Assembly: GCF_000631985.1 (NCBI RefSeq)
Contig: NZ_JFYN01000012.1
Coordinates: 594,857-658,856 of the forward strand
Origin: Pseudomonas sp. RIT288
Lineage (GTDB): Bacteria > Pseudomonadota > Gammaproteobacteria > Pseudomonadales > Pseudomonadaceae
Length of the DNA stretch: 64,000 nt
Reading direction: 5' to 3'
Part shown: in pieces, positions 7,559 to 16,598 of the stretch
Position numbering within the stretch: position 1 is the stretch's first letter
Layout of the letters: the number at the start of each line of letters is the position of its first letter
Translations under genes and position numbers: made by a program
The notes under the pieces: model-generated
The model's database searches: none
Seen by the model: the letters and a program-made list of their open reading frames with translations, nothing else
What the model was told of the DNA's origin: nothing

Positions 7559-7854
7559 GGGGCGGTGCTCCGGATGTTGTTCCATGGAACAGACATAGCA
7601 GCCGCCGTGCCAACAGTCTAACCGCTGTTAAGTCCTTTAAAAACAAGCATTTGGAAGGGGATTTCGGAGGGGCCGGATTGCAATCTGCAATGATGGCACT
7701 TGGGGGGGCGGGCAAAATGCACGGTAAATCTTCCCCCAGCATCGCAAGGCGCCTGCCTACACTTAAAAAGCCCTACGGACGACATGACAAATCAAGGCCC
7801 GGCCGTTAACATGCACGCCGTCCGTCGCGCCGTGTCTGGCCGTGACAACTCAGT

Positions 7855-7931
7855 GTCTCAGTAGCTCAATTGGATAGAGCATCCCCCTCCTAAGGGGAAG
7901 GTTGGCAGTTCGAACCTGCCCTGGGACACCA
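7855..7931 (+). tRNA. tRNA-Arg(CCT)
   Basis: 77 nt with encoded CCA. Acceptor GTCTCAG pairs with CTGGGAC (one G-T wobble), anticodon loop CTCCTAA (anticodon CCT), T-loop TTCGAAC. Reads AGG. Confidence 0.95.
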
Positions 7932-7936
7932 TCCTT

Positions 7937-7975
7937 CAAAAGCCACGCGCGGGGAAAACTGCGCGGGGCTTTTTA
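7937..7975 (+). terminator. Terminator of tRNA-Arg(CCT)
   Basis: Imperfect stem AGCC-A-CGCGC / GCGCG-GGGCT with a GGGGAAAACT loop, followed by TTTTA, just after the tRNA. Confidence 0.75.
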
Positions 7976-7985
7976 TTGTGTTCGA

Positions 7986-9626
7986 TTACAGGCGGAAACG
8001 ACTTACGAGGGTGTTGAATGACGCCGCCAGGTTAGACAGTTCCTGGGTTGAGGCGGTGGTCTGATGCGCGCCTGCCGCCGTTTGTGTGGATAAATCCTGG
8101 ATGTTGACCAGATTGCGATCAACTTCGCGAGCAACGTGCGCCTGCTCTTCTGACGCTGTTGCGATGACCAGGTTGCGATCATTGATCTGCGAGATACCAT
8201 CGGCAATCAATTCCAATGCCTCGCCGGTGGCTTGCGCCAGTGTTTGGGTTTCGCTGACCAGGGCCTGGCTTTTGCCCATGGCGCCGACCGCTTCGTCGGC
8301 ACTGCTGCGAACGTTATTGATCATGCCTTCTATTTCACCGGTTGAGGCCTGAGTTCTGGCGGCGAGCGCACGAACTTCGTCGGCTACCACAGCAAAACCC
8401 CGGCCCTGCTCGCCCGCGCGTGCCGCTTCGATAGCGGCGTTCAGTGCCAATAGATTGGTTTGCTCGGCGATCCCCCGGATCACATCCAATACTTTGCCGA
8501 TATCCCGAACCTGGTCCGCCAGATCCTTGACCTTCGTGGTGGATGTAGCGATTTCCGTGGTCGCATGGTTGATCGCGGACACGGCATTTCGTGCCTGATC
8601 CCGCCCGTTGCTGGCCTGCTGGCTGGTGGCTTGCGAGGCCTCTGAAGTGGACACGGCATTGCGCGCGACTTCTTCTACTGCGGAAGTCATCTCAGTCACC
8701 GCCGTGGCCGCTTGCTGGATCTCGTCGTTCTGACGAAGTAGTCCACGGCTGCCATTGTCAGTGACCGCCGTCAATTCTTCTGCGGCGGAAGCCAGTTGAT
8801 CCGCCGCGCTGGCGATTTGCTGGATAGTGCTTTTCAAGCTTCCCTGCATCTCGGCCAGAGCTGTGAGCAGTTGGCCGGCTTCATCGCGGCCGGTGCTGAC
8901 GATGTGCTGAGTCAGATCGCCTGCAGCGATGGTACGCGCGCTTTCGACGGCTTTGGAGATGGGGCGGCTGATCAGGCGGCTGATGAACAAGCCGAGCAAA
9001 ATCGCAGCGATGAAGGCCAACACGATGCCGATGTACAGCGAGGTCTTGGCCGTCGACTCGGTAAGAACTGATTGTTTGGCGGCTTCGCTGACTTGCAGGT
9101 CGTTGGAATTGGTCATTATGGTCAATTCATCCATGACCACGCGATAGGTTTTTTGCAGGTCACCCAGAAGTAGCGCACGGCCGTTCTCCAGGTCGCCGGC
9201 CTTCATCAAGGCCAGATATCGTTGGACGATCGCCTGATAGGCGGGCCAGGCTTTTTCCATCCGGTCGCCCGCTGCACGTTCATCGTCGGCAAGCGCAGTT
9301 TTCCGGTACTCGACGAACGCTTTTTCACTCGCCAACTGGTTGGCGCTCATCGAGGCAAGGAATTCGTCTTTCGTGCTCTGTGGCAAACCGGCGGCGGTGG
9401 CTACGTAGAGTCGATACATATCGCGGGTCTGTCCGACAGCCTTGATTTTTGTCTGGGCGATGTTCGAAACGGCGACAAGATTGTTGCTGAACACCGATTT
9501 CAGGCTCGCCGACAAGTCAGTCACTCCCCGACTGCCAAGAAGGCCAACCCCCAGAGTGATAAAGGCGCACGCGGCGAAGGAGGTGATCAGTTTTGTGGAG
9601 AGTTTTGCGTCATTCAACCAACTCAT
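7986..9626 (-). CDS. Methyl-accepting chemotaxis protein (4-helix-bundle type)
   Basis: Chemoreceptor of the inner membrane, 546 residues. N-terminal helix (about 11-31), a periplasmic four-helix-bundle domain of about 155 residues, second helix (about 195-215), HAMP, then a long coiled-coil signalling domain with the hairpin tip [20 protein letters not shown]. No C-terminal NWETF-type pentapeptide for CheR/CheB tethering. The start [10 protein letters not shown] follows AGGAAG. The ligand cannot be inferred. It is an orphan receptor, away from the chemotaxis genes at 22-24 kb. Confidence 0.95.
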   Translation of the reverse strand: MSWLNDAKLSTKLITSFAACAFITLGVGLLGSRGVTDLSASLKSVFSNNLVAVSNIAQTKIKAVGQTRDMYRLYVATAAGLPQSTKDEFLASMSANQLASEKAFVEYRKTALADDERAAGDRMEKAWPAYQAIVQRYLALMKAGDLENGRALLLGDLQKTYRVVMDELTIMTNSNDLQVSEAAKQSVLTESTAKTSLYIGIVLAFIAAILLGLFISRLISRPISKAVESARTIAAGDLTQHIVSTGRDEAGQLLTALAEMQGSLKSTIQQIASAADQLASAAEELTAVTDNGSRGLLRQNDEIQQAATAVTEMTSAVEEVARNAVSTSEASQATSQQASNGRDQARNAVSAINHATTEIATSTTKVKDLADQVRDIGKVLDVIRGIAEQTNLLALNAAIEAARAGEQGRGFAVVADEVRALAARTQASTGEIEGMINNVRSSADEAVGAMGKSQALVSETQTLAQATGEALELIADGISQINDRNLVIATASEEQAHVAREVDRNLVNIQDLSTQTAAGAHQTTASTQELSNLAASFNTLVSRFRL

Positions 9627-9989
9627 AAATGCTTCCTGCTGACATGTGGGTGACGGGGCAGTTTCTGGTGCGGCCTTAGAAATTTATTGATGTTGTCGTA
9701 CATCTTTCGGCCGCATCGTCCACAACTGGAGGGTTACCAGTTGTTTCTCATCAAAATATATCCCTCACAAAACCCCTTGTAACCATTGATATAGAGGCCT
9801 CAGCACGTACGTACAAAAGATGGCACTTGGCCTTTTCTATTTATTGCGAAGTGTTACATTATGTGAAGGATGGCCAAAATACATATGACGTCGTACCTCT
9901 AGGTTTTTTGTCTGAAGGGGCACGAGGGCACTGTGTTGGCAATTCCAAGAACCGTGAAAAAAAGAAAAAAGCAGCCTAGGGTAGGACTC
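9627..9989. promoter_or_regulatory. Divergent control region between MCP gene and dehydrogenase operon
   Basis: 363 bp, AT-richer than the flanks, with a perfect 8-bp inverted repeat ACAACTGG-N7-CCAGTTGT (9722-9744), which could be an operator or a hairpin. TGGCAC at 9820 lacks a matching TTGC, so no sigma-54 site is claimed. I found no firm promoter hexamers. Confidence 0.35.
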
Positions 9990-11375
9990 ATGTCGCGTCG
10001 CATTGATAAAGGGAAAAGCAGGGGGGCCGCCTTCGCTTTGGTTACGTTGATGGTTGCCACCGCCGGCACCGCGTATGGCGAGACGTCCGACAGTACGGCG
10101 TCTTCAGGTAAGCGCCTGGCCATAGCGGCCGACTGTGTGGCCTGCCATACCGCGCCGGGAGGCAAGGCGTTTGCGGGTGGTTACCCGCTCAGTTCGCCGA
10201 TGGGCACCATCTATTCGACCAACATCACGCCTTCGAAGACTGCTGGTATCGGCAATTACACGTCAGAGCAATTTGCCCGAGCGGTGCGCGATGGGGTTGC
10301 GGCCGATGGCACGCGGCTATATCCGGCCATGCCTTACACCTCCTATTCGAAGATCACGGACAGTGACATCGCCGCGCTCTACGACTACTTCATGCACGAA
10401 GTGCCGCCAGCCGATACGCCGAACCGGAAAACCGCGCTTGAATTCCCGTTCAACGTCCGTGCCTCGATGATTGGCTGGAATGCTCTGTATCACAGCCCCA
10501 CACGTTTTACGCCGGATGCGGCCAAGTCAGCCGAGGTCAACCGTGGCGACTATCTGGTCAATGCCCTGGCGCATTGCGATACCTGCCATACCCCGCGCAA
10601 CGTGTTGATGGCCGCCGACAACAGCAAGGCGCTTGCCGGTGCTTCACTGGGCAGTTGGTATGCGCCAAACATCACCTCCGACAAGGTCAGCGGTATCGGG
10701 GCTTGGTCGAAGAGTGAAATCGTGACGTATCTGCGCACCGGCCACGTTGAAGGCAAGGCCCAGGCTGCGGGCCCGATGGCCGAAGCCGTGGAAAACAGCT
10801 TGCAGCATTTGGGCAGCGACGACTTGCAGGCGATTGCGGACTATCTGTTGCAAACCACACCGGTCAAGACCGGGGAGACCAAAGCCCGGCACGAGTTTGG
10901 CCTGGCGTCGTCCGATGAGCTGACGCTGCGCGGGGGCAAGCCGGCCGATAATCCGGGCTGGCATATTTTCAGCGGCACTTGTGCCAACTGCCATCAGCCG
11001 GATGGCCAGGGCACCAGGGAATATCCATCACTGTTTCACAACACGGCCACCAGTCGCCGCGACAACTTGATCGCGGCCATCGTTTACGGTGTGCATCGCG
11101 AAGTCGACGGCGTCGCTATCGATATGCCGGCGTTTGGTCCGGATGCTTTGTTCACTGATCGTCTGAATGATCAACAGATCGCCGACGTCAGCAACTACGT
11201 GCTGTCGCGCTACGGTAACGCCGACGCCGTTGTCACGGCTGCCGACGTGGCGCTGGCACGGGAAGGTGGCCCAAAAGCGCCATTGACGGTCATGGCGAAG
11301 TACACCCTCCCGGCCATCATTCTCGTGCTCTTGGTTGCGATTGCCCTGATTTTTCGTCGTCGCAAGGAGGCGTGA
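9990..11375 (+). CDS. Tri-haem cytochrome c subunit of a periplasmic sugar/alcohol dehydrogenase
   Basis: Transfers electrons from a periplasmic dehydrogenase to the quinone pool. 461 residues. Signal peptide (about 10-30, ending TAGTAYG), three c-type haem sites CVACH (residue 49), CDTCH (196) and CANCH (331), and a C-terminal membrane anchor (YTLPAIILVLLVAIALIFRR). This matches cytochrome subunits of gluconate, sorbitol and alcohol dehydrogenases. The start at 9990 begins a normal signal sequence after GGTAGGA; the GTG at 9933 would add 19 basic residues. First gene of a three-gene operon. Confidence 0.9.
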   Translation: MSRRIDKGKSRGAAFALVTLMVATAGTAYGETSDSTASSGKRLAIAADCVACHTAPGGKAFAGGYPLSSPMGTIYSTNITPSKTAGIGNYTSEQFARAVRDGVAADGTRLYPAMPYTSYSKITDSDIAALYDYFMHEVPPADTPNRKTALEFPFNVRASMIGWNALYHSPTRFTPDAAKSAEVNRGDYLVNALAHCDTCHTPRNVLMAADNSKALAGASLGSWYAPNITSDKVSGIGAWSKSEIVTYLRTGHVEGKAQAAGPMAEAVENSLQHLGSDDLQAIADYLLQTTPVKTGETKARHEFGLASSDELTLRGGKPADNPGWHIFSGTCANCHQPDGQGTREYPSLFHNTATSRRDNLIAAIVYGVHREVDGVAIDMPAFGPDALFTDRLNDQQIADVSNYVLSRYGNADAVVTAADVALAREGGPKAPLTVMAKYTLPAIILVLLVAIALIFRRRKEA

Positions 11376-11378
11376 GTA

Positions 11379-11933
11379 ATGGACACTTCAATGACGCACA
11401 AGCAAACCATGGTTAAAGCCGAAGACACTCCCGGATTGTCCCGCCGCAATCTGTTGCGCAGTTCCGTGATAGTGGGACTGGCGGCGCTGGCGAGCGGTGC
11501 AATGCCGTGGCAATCAGTGCTGGCGGCGCAGGTGTCGAGCGACGATTTCATGGCGCTGTCGCGGTTTCTGATCAGCCGGGCGGTTAACCCGGTTCTGGCT
11601 GCTCGCTATTACGCCGCGCTAGATAAACGCGCGCCGAACTTTTCGACCAACGTCATCGCCCTGAAGCAATTGATCGACGCCCGGGGTTACAAGCATGTCG
11701 ATGAATATCTGGCGCAACCTGATCCGGATGCATCATTGCGGGCGACGGCCACCAGCATCATATCGGCCTGGTATCTGGGCGTTGTCGGTGAGCCAGCGGA
11801 TGCCGAGTTGATCAGCTACTCCCTCGCCATGATGTACCAGCCGACCCACGGCATTCTTATCATCCCTACCTATGGTGGTGGCCCGGATTCATGGGGTCCA
11901 AAACCTGCACTCATTCAGGATTCGAAAGTATGA
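11379..11933 (+). CDS. Tat-exported small subunit of an FAD-dependent dehydrogenase (sorbitol dehydrogenase family)
   Basis: 184 residues. A twin-arginine signal (LSRRNLLRSSVIVGLAALAS) implies folded export, consistent with piggy-back export of the flavoprotein, which lacks its own signal. The body resembles small subunits of membrane-bound sorbitol/gluconate dehydrogenases (SISAWYLG-like and GGGPDSWGPKP ending). The start follows AAGGAGG, and the stop overlaps the next start (ATGA). The oxidised substrate is not determinable from sequence. Confidence 0.85.
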   Translation: MDTSMTHKQTMVKAEDTPGLSRRNLLRSSVIVGLAALASGAMPWQSVLAAQVSSDDFMALSRFLISRAVNPVLAARYYAALDKRAPNFSTNVIALKQLIDARGYKHVDEYLAQPDPDASLRATATSIISAWYLGVVGEPADAELISYSLAMMYQPTHGILIIPTYGGGPDSWGPKPALIQDSKV

Positions 11934-13564
11934 GCAGCGATCAATTCGACGCCGATGTCGTCATCATCGGCTCCGGTGTGATGGGCGGTCTGATCGCCAC
12001 GGGCCTGGCGAAAGCGAAGAAATCGGTGATAGTGCTCGAGGCCGGACCTCGTGTGAATCGCCGTGATGTCGTGGAAACCTTCCGCAACGCCCCGGTCAAA
12101 CTCTCGCTGGCCAATGCCAAGCTGCAAGGCGCCGGCTCGCCTTACCCGAGCATGCCGCACGCGCCGTCTACTTACGGTGACTATCTGCAGCAGGTCGGTC
12201 CGGTTAAATACAACACGTCATATCTGCGAGTGGTCGGTGGCACGACCTGGCACTTCGGCTCCTCTCTGTGGCGGATGTTGCCCAACGATTTTCGTCTCAA
12301 GTCGTTGTACGGCCGTGGCCGTGACTGGCCCATCAGCTATGACGAACTGGAGCCTTATTACGCGCGTGCGGAGCTCGAGCTGGGCGTTTCAGGTGTCGAT
12401 GGCCAGGATGAAAGCGGGCAGGGCGGCGAAGCCTATCCACCACGCTCGATTCCCTATCCGATGGAAGGCTTGAAACCGAGCTACATGTTCCGGCGCCTTT
12501 CCGAACTGCTCGGCAAGGGCGGGTATAACCCCATTCTCGAGCCGAATGGCCGGGCGACTCGTCCTTATGGGAAACGGCCGCCCTGTGCCGGTAACAACAA
12601 CTGCAACCCGGTATGCCCGATCGCCGCGAAGTACGACGGATCGATGCACATTGATGAAGCTGAGCGTCACGGTGCCAAAGTCCTCGACAACTCCGTGGTC
12701 TACAAGATCGAGGCCGGGGACGACGGCAAGATCACTGCGATCTGGTACATGCGCCCGGACAAAACCACGCACAAATTGACGGCGAAATCTTTCGTACTTG
12801 CGGCTTACGGCATCGAGTCGCCGAAACTGCTGTTGATGTCGACATCCGAAAAATATCCGAACGGTATTGCCAACTCTTCGGATCAGGTCGGCCGAAACCT
12901 GATGGACCATACCGGCATCAGCATGAATCTCATGACCAAGGAAGACATGTGGCCAGGCGAAGGACCGACCCAATTGCTGGTCTATCTGAACAGTCGCGAT
13001 GGCGCGTTCCGCAACGATTATCCGAGTTACAAAATCAAGGTGCGCAACACCGTGCCGACTTCGCAGATCACCTCGAACCTGATTGCCAAAGGCGTGCTGG
13101 GCTCCAGGCTTGATGAGCAGATCCGATTGCAATCGGCGCGTTCGCTGAACTGGGCTGTCGACTTTGAAACGCTACCTCTGCCGGAAAACCGCGTCACCCC
13201 GAGCAAGACCAAATTTGACGCGATCGGCCTGCCCGTGCCCGAGATCTACTACAGCGTTCCCGACTACTGGCACGCCGGCAAAGAGAAAGCGCTGGAAGAC
13301 TTCAAGCAGTTCGCCAAGTTGCTCGATGCCGACATCCTCAGCACCGACGTGGGCTTCCAGAACCGGCAGCACATCATGGGGACAACCATCATGGGCGATG
13401 ATCCGAAAGACTCCGTGGTTGATCGCGATTGCCGCAGTCATGATCATTCGAACCTGTTTATCGCCGGGACGAGTGTCATGCCATCGTCCTCATGTGTGAA
13501 CCCTACGCTGACAGGCGCAGCGTTGAGTATTCGCATTGCCGATGTGTTGGTGGCGGAGGTCTGA
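11930..13564 (+). CDS. GMC-family FAD-dependent dehydrogenase, large subunit
   Basis: Catalytic flavoprotein, 544 residues. Dinucleotide site VVIIGSGVMGGLIATGLAKA near the N-terminus, GMC motifs VVGGTTWHFG and CVNPTLTGAALSIRIAD at the C-terminus, and a CAGNNNCNPVC cysteine cluster. The start at 11930 overlaps the small subunit stop by ATGA. Together with the preceding cytochrome and small subunit it forms a quinone-linked periplasmic sugar or polyol dehydrogenase, of the sorbitol, gluconate or 2-ketogluconate type. Translational coupling supports one complex. A terminator follows. Confidence 0.93.
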   Translation: MSSDQFDADVVIIGSGVMGGLIATGLAKAKKSVIVLEAGPRVNRRDVVETFRNAPVKLSLANAKLQGAGSPYPSMPHAPSTYGDYLQQVGPVKYNTSYLRVVGGTTWHFGSSLWRMLPNDFRLKSLYGRGRDWPISYDELEPYYARAELELGVSGVDGQDESGQGGEAYPPRSIPYPMEGLKPSYMFRRLSELLGKGGYNPILEPNGRATRPYGKRPPCAGNNNCNPVCPIAAKYDGSMHIDEAERHGAKVLDNSVVYKIEAGDDGKITAIWYMRPDKTTHKLTAKSFVLAAYGIESPKLLLMSTSEKYPNGIANSSDQVGRNLMDHTGISMNLMTKEDMWPGEGPTQLLVYLNSRDGAFRNDYPSYKIKVRNTVPTSQITSNLIAKGVLGSRLDEQIRLQSARSLNWAVDFETLPLPENRVTPSKTKFDAIGLPVPEIYYSVPDYWHAGKEKALEDFKQFAKLLDADILSTDVGFQNRQHIMGTTIMGDDPKDSVVDRDCRSHDHSNLFIAGTSVMPSSSCVNPTLTGAALSIRIADVLVAEV

Positions 13565-13895
13565 GAAAGACGATGTCCCGGAAAGCCCCGCGCAGGGAAA
13601 TCTGCCGGGGTTTTTTGTGTCTTTTGCTTGGCGCGGTACTTTGAAAACTTTCGAAAAGAGGTTGTTCATCTTCATTCAGGTCAGCTGAAAATCCGCTTTC
13701 GTCTTCGCTGTAAGCCAGCGCGTCGAGCGCGCGTTCCAGTGCAAACTCCGGGTTGTGCTTGCGCAGGCCCTGAATGCGTCTTTTCGTTTTCTCCACGGCG
13801 TTCGCCGCTTTTGTGCAGTCCATTCCGCTCGCCATCGCCTGCTGGAAAAACAGCAGCGCGCAGGCGGACACGATGTAGCGTCCGTTGATGAACAC
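13503..13895 (-). pseudogene. Fragment of an LprI-like exported protein fused to unrelated sequence
   Basis: The first 37 codons encode a signal peptide (SACALLFFQQAMA) and SGMDCTKAANAVEKT, which resembles the start of LprI-type lysozyme-inhibitor-like proteins. There the family continues with ICANKSL-like residues, but here it switches to RKHNPEFALERALDALAYSE. The frame then runs through the terminator of the dehydrogenase operon and into its 3' end (convergent). The start would be GTG at 13895. I take it as a decayed or chimeric gene; it could also be a lineage-specific short protein. Confidence 0.4.
13583..13617 (+). terminator. Terminator of the dehydrogenase operon
   Basis: AAGCCCCG and CGGGGTTTT arms around a CGCAGGGAAATCTGC loop with a secondary pairing, ending in a T-run, 19 bp after the GMC gene stop. 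Confidence 0.8.
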
Positions 13896-14105
13896 GAGAT
13901 AAACCTTGCAGGGGGAAGGTGAGTCGGTGCGCGGGGTAATCGCTGCACGAGGAATCTTGAAGTGCCCACTTCAGAGAACGTCACTTGTGGCCGATAACCC
14001 ACTCGGTGACTTAAAAGTCGCGTGAAATCGCTTGATAGCATTTGGCCGGCAGCTATCATCTGCGCGCCTGAAATTGCCCTCACTTCAATTGCCTGGAAAT
14101 CCTCG

Positions 14106-15710
14106 ATGCTGTCGTATCACCAAAAGAGTTTTCTGATCGTCGATGATTTCTCGGATTTCCGCAGTTCCGTACGCTCGATGTTGCGCGAGCTGGGCGTCAA
14201 GGACGTGGACACCGCCGACACCGGTGAGCAGGCGCTGAAGATGTGCGCGCAGAAGTCCTACGATTTCATCCTGCAGGATTTCCATCTCGGCGACGGCAAG
14301 AAGAACGGCCAGCAGGTGCTCGAAGACCTGATGTCGGAAAAACTCATCAGCCATGAAGCGGTGTTCGTCATGGTGACGGCCGAGACCAGTCAGGCGATGG
14401 TACTCAGTGCCCTCGAGCACGAGCCGGATGCGTACCTGACCAAACCGTTCAACCGCTCTGGCCTGGCCCAGCGGCTGGAGCGTCTGGAGCAGCGCAAGAC
14501 GTTGCTCAAACCGATTCTGCAAGCCCTTGATCGCGGTAAACCGGTCGAGGTGCTCAATGCCTGTATTGCGCTGTGCAAGCAGGACATCCGTTATTCGCCG
14601 CTGTGCCTGCGTTATCGTGCCGATGCGCTGCGCGACATGAACCAGAACGAAGCGCTCGAACGCCTCTATGACAGCATCATCGCTGACCGGCCGTTGCCGT
14701 GGGCGTTTGCCGGGTTGGGCAAGTTGCTGTTCAAGCGTGGGCAAGTGGCGCAGGCCAAAGATGTTTACGAAAAGGCGCTGAAAGTGTTCCCGATGATGCC
14801 GGCGCTGTACGACGGCATGGCCGATGTGCTGGTCGCCGAGGGCGACACCAAAGGTGCGCAGCGGGTGCTGGAGGAGGCGATTCGGTTGTCGCCGCTGGCG
14901 GTGCGCCGGCAGGCGTTGCTCGGCAAACTGGCGATGGCCAACGAAGATTTCGAAACGGCCTCGCGGGCTTATCGTCAAGCCGTGTCTCAGGGCGCGCAAT
15001 CGCGCTTCAAGGACCCGGAAAGCAACCTCGGCCTGGCCCATGCCCTGATCAGCAAAGGCAGTGATCGCGGTCTCGACACGCGCACGCGGCTGGAGATCAA
15101 CACCACCCTCAGCGCGGTGGCCAAAGAGAACCCGTCTGACCCGGGCCTGCAGATTCGTGCGCGGCTGATGAAGGCCACCAGTCTGCTGCTCAACGATGCC
15201 GAGACCGCCGACAAGCTCACCGAACAAGCGCTGATGCGCCTCGATGGCATGGAACAGTTCATGAGCCCTGAAGCGGCGCTGCTGGTTGCCAAGCAGTTGC
15301 AGATGCTCGGTCAGGCCGAGGCGGGCACGTCGATGCTCAAGAGCTGCGCGGAAATTTACGGCGACGACCCGGCGGTGATGAAAGACATCGCCAAACTCAC
15401 CGATGACCCGACGATTCTCAGCTCAAGTAACGCCGCCGCCGACCTTAACCGTCAGGGCGTGCGCGTGTACAAGACCGGCAACCTGGTGGAGGCCCGCGAG
15501 GTGTTCCGCAAGGCGCTGAAGATGCAACCGAAGAACATCAGTATCGCGCTGAACATGGCCCAGTCGTTGCTGCACGGCACCGACACCAGTGTGCCGTCGG
15601 CGGAGCTGGAAGAATGTCGGGCCTGCCTGAAAATGGTCGGCCTGATGCCCGACACCGACGCGCGTTTTGCGCGTTATCAGAAGCTGAAAAGCAAGGCGTT
15701 TGGCGAATGA
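14106..15710 (+). CDS. Response regulator with TPR output domain
   Basis: 534 residues. Receiver domain with acidic pair D13/D14, phospho-acceptor D58 (FILQDFHLG) and K near 112 (YLTKPF). No DNA-binding domain; instead about 400 residues of tetratricopeptide-like helices (for example ADLNRQGVRVYKTGNLVEAR, EVFRKALKMQPKNISIALNM). Output is therefore probably protein-protein. The start at 14106 gives a standard receiver N-terminus; upstream in-frame starts would add nonhomologous residues. Its stop overlaps the kinase start (ATGA), so the pair is translationally coupled. Confidence 0.92.
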   Translation: MLSYHQKSFLIVDDFSDFRSSVRSMLRELGVKDVDTADTGEQALKMCAQKSYDFILQDFHLGDGKKNGQQVLEDLMSEKLISHEAVFVMVTAETSQAMVLSALEHEPDAYLTKPFNRSGLAQRLERLEQRKTLLKPILQALDRGKPVEVLNACIALCKQDIRYSPLCLRYRADALRDMNQNEALERLYDSIIADRPLPWAFAGLGKLLFKRGQVAQAKDVYEKALKVFPMMPALYDGMADVLVAEGDTKGAQRVLEEAIRLSPLAVRRQALLGKLAMANEDFETASRAYRQAVSQGAQSRFKDPESNLGLAHALISKGSDRGLDTRTRLEINTTLSAVAKENPSDPGLQIRARLMKATSLLLNDAETADKLTEQALMRLDGMEQFMSPEAALLVAKQLQMLGQAEAGTSMLKSCAEIYGDDPAVMKDIAKLTDDPTILSSSNAAADLNRQGVRVYKTGNLVEAREVFRKALKMQPKNISIALNMAQSLLHGTDTSVPSAELEECRACLKMVGLMPDTDARFARYQKLKSKAFGE

Positions 15711-16399
15711 ACCAAGACGAGCAGGCTCTGGATTTCTCAACGGTGATTGCCTCCACCGTTCACGACATGAAGAACTCGCTGGCGATGCTGATGCAAGCCC
15801 ACAGCCAGTGGCTGGCGCGCTTGCCAGAGGGGCAGCGCGCAGGAGCGGAGCAGGGCGTGATCGACTTCGAGTTCGCCCACCTCAACGGCATGCTGGTGCA
15901 GTTGCTCGGGCTGTACAAGCTCGGCGTCAACCAGTTGCCGCTGCAACCGGCCTATCACGAACTCGACGACTTCATCGAGGCGCAGTTGGCGTCACACCAA
16001 GAGGTGTTTGCCAGTCGCGGCATTATCGCCACCTATGAAGTCGATCCGCTGAGTCCGCTGGGGTTCTTTGATCGTGAATTGGTTGCGTCGGTGTTGGGCA
16101 ACTGCATCAACAACGCCATTCGTTATGCCCGCGAGTCGCTGCTGATTACCGTCAGCGACGAGGCCGGACAACTGGTGTTGAGCATCAACGATGACGGCGA
16201 CGGTTACCCGGCCGAGATGCTCGAGCGTCAGGCCGATTACGTGCAGGGCATCAATCACAGCAGCGGCAGCACGGGCCTGGGTCTGTATTTCGCCAGCCGC
16301 ATTGCTGCGTTGCATCAGCGCAATGGCGTGGTCGGACACACCGAAATTCGCAATGGCGGACCATTGGGTGGCGGCGTCTTCAGCCTCTACCTGCCCTGA
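15707..16399 (+). CDS. Soluble histidine kinase paired with the TPR response regulator
   Basis: 230 residues, with no membrane helix and no sensor domain. The phospho-accepting H19 sits in STVHDMKNSLAML, close to the N-terminus. HATPase boxes are NCINNAIRYA (N), DDGDGYP (G1) and STGLGLYFAS (G2). The short size means signal input must come from a partner or through the TPR protein. The start overlaps the regulator stop. No gene symbol is assigned because I cannot match it to a characterised system. Confidence 0.9.
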   Translation: MNQDEQALDFSTVIASTVHDMKNSLAMLMQAHSQWLARLPEGQRAGAEQGVIDFEFAHLNGMLVQLLGLYKLGVNQLPLQPAYHELDDFIEAQLASHQEVFASRGIIATYEVDPLSPLGFFDRELVASVLGNCINNAIRYARESLLITVSDEAGQLVLSINDDGDGYPAEMLERQADYVQGINHSSGSTGLGLYFASRIAALHQRNGVVGHTEIRNGGPLGGGVFSLYLP

Positions 16400-16410
16400 A
16401 GGCATGCCCC

Positions 16411-16490
16411 CTGTAGGAGCTGCCGAAGGCTGCGATCTTTTGACTTTTTTTAAGATCAAAAGATCGCAGCCTGCGGCAGCTCCTACACAG
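16411..16490. repeat. REPIN, family C (GTAGGAGCTGCCGAAGGCTGCGATC)
   Basis: CTGTAGGAGCTGCCGAAGGC at the left and its inverse at the right, enclosing a GATCTTTT...AAAAGATC stem. It lies between the soluble kinase and the glutamine synthetase-like gene. Confidence 0.9.
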
Positions 16491-16598
16491 CAATTCGGTG
16501 GTGGCCTTTTTTGTTTGACGCTGCTTGATATTCCGAACAGCCGGAGCCTATTTTGTACGGTCGCCGTTCGCGGCTCGCACAATAACAAGGATTGCGTC

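Noticed and set aside
7522..7809. 95-codon rightward frame upstream of tRNA-Arg(CCT)
   Set aside because: Antisense to a small gene and then non-coding; no start signal or homology.
9820..9838. Sigma-54 promoter before the dehydrogenase operon
   Set aside because: TGGCAC is present but the -12 TTGC element is missing at the required spacing.
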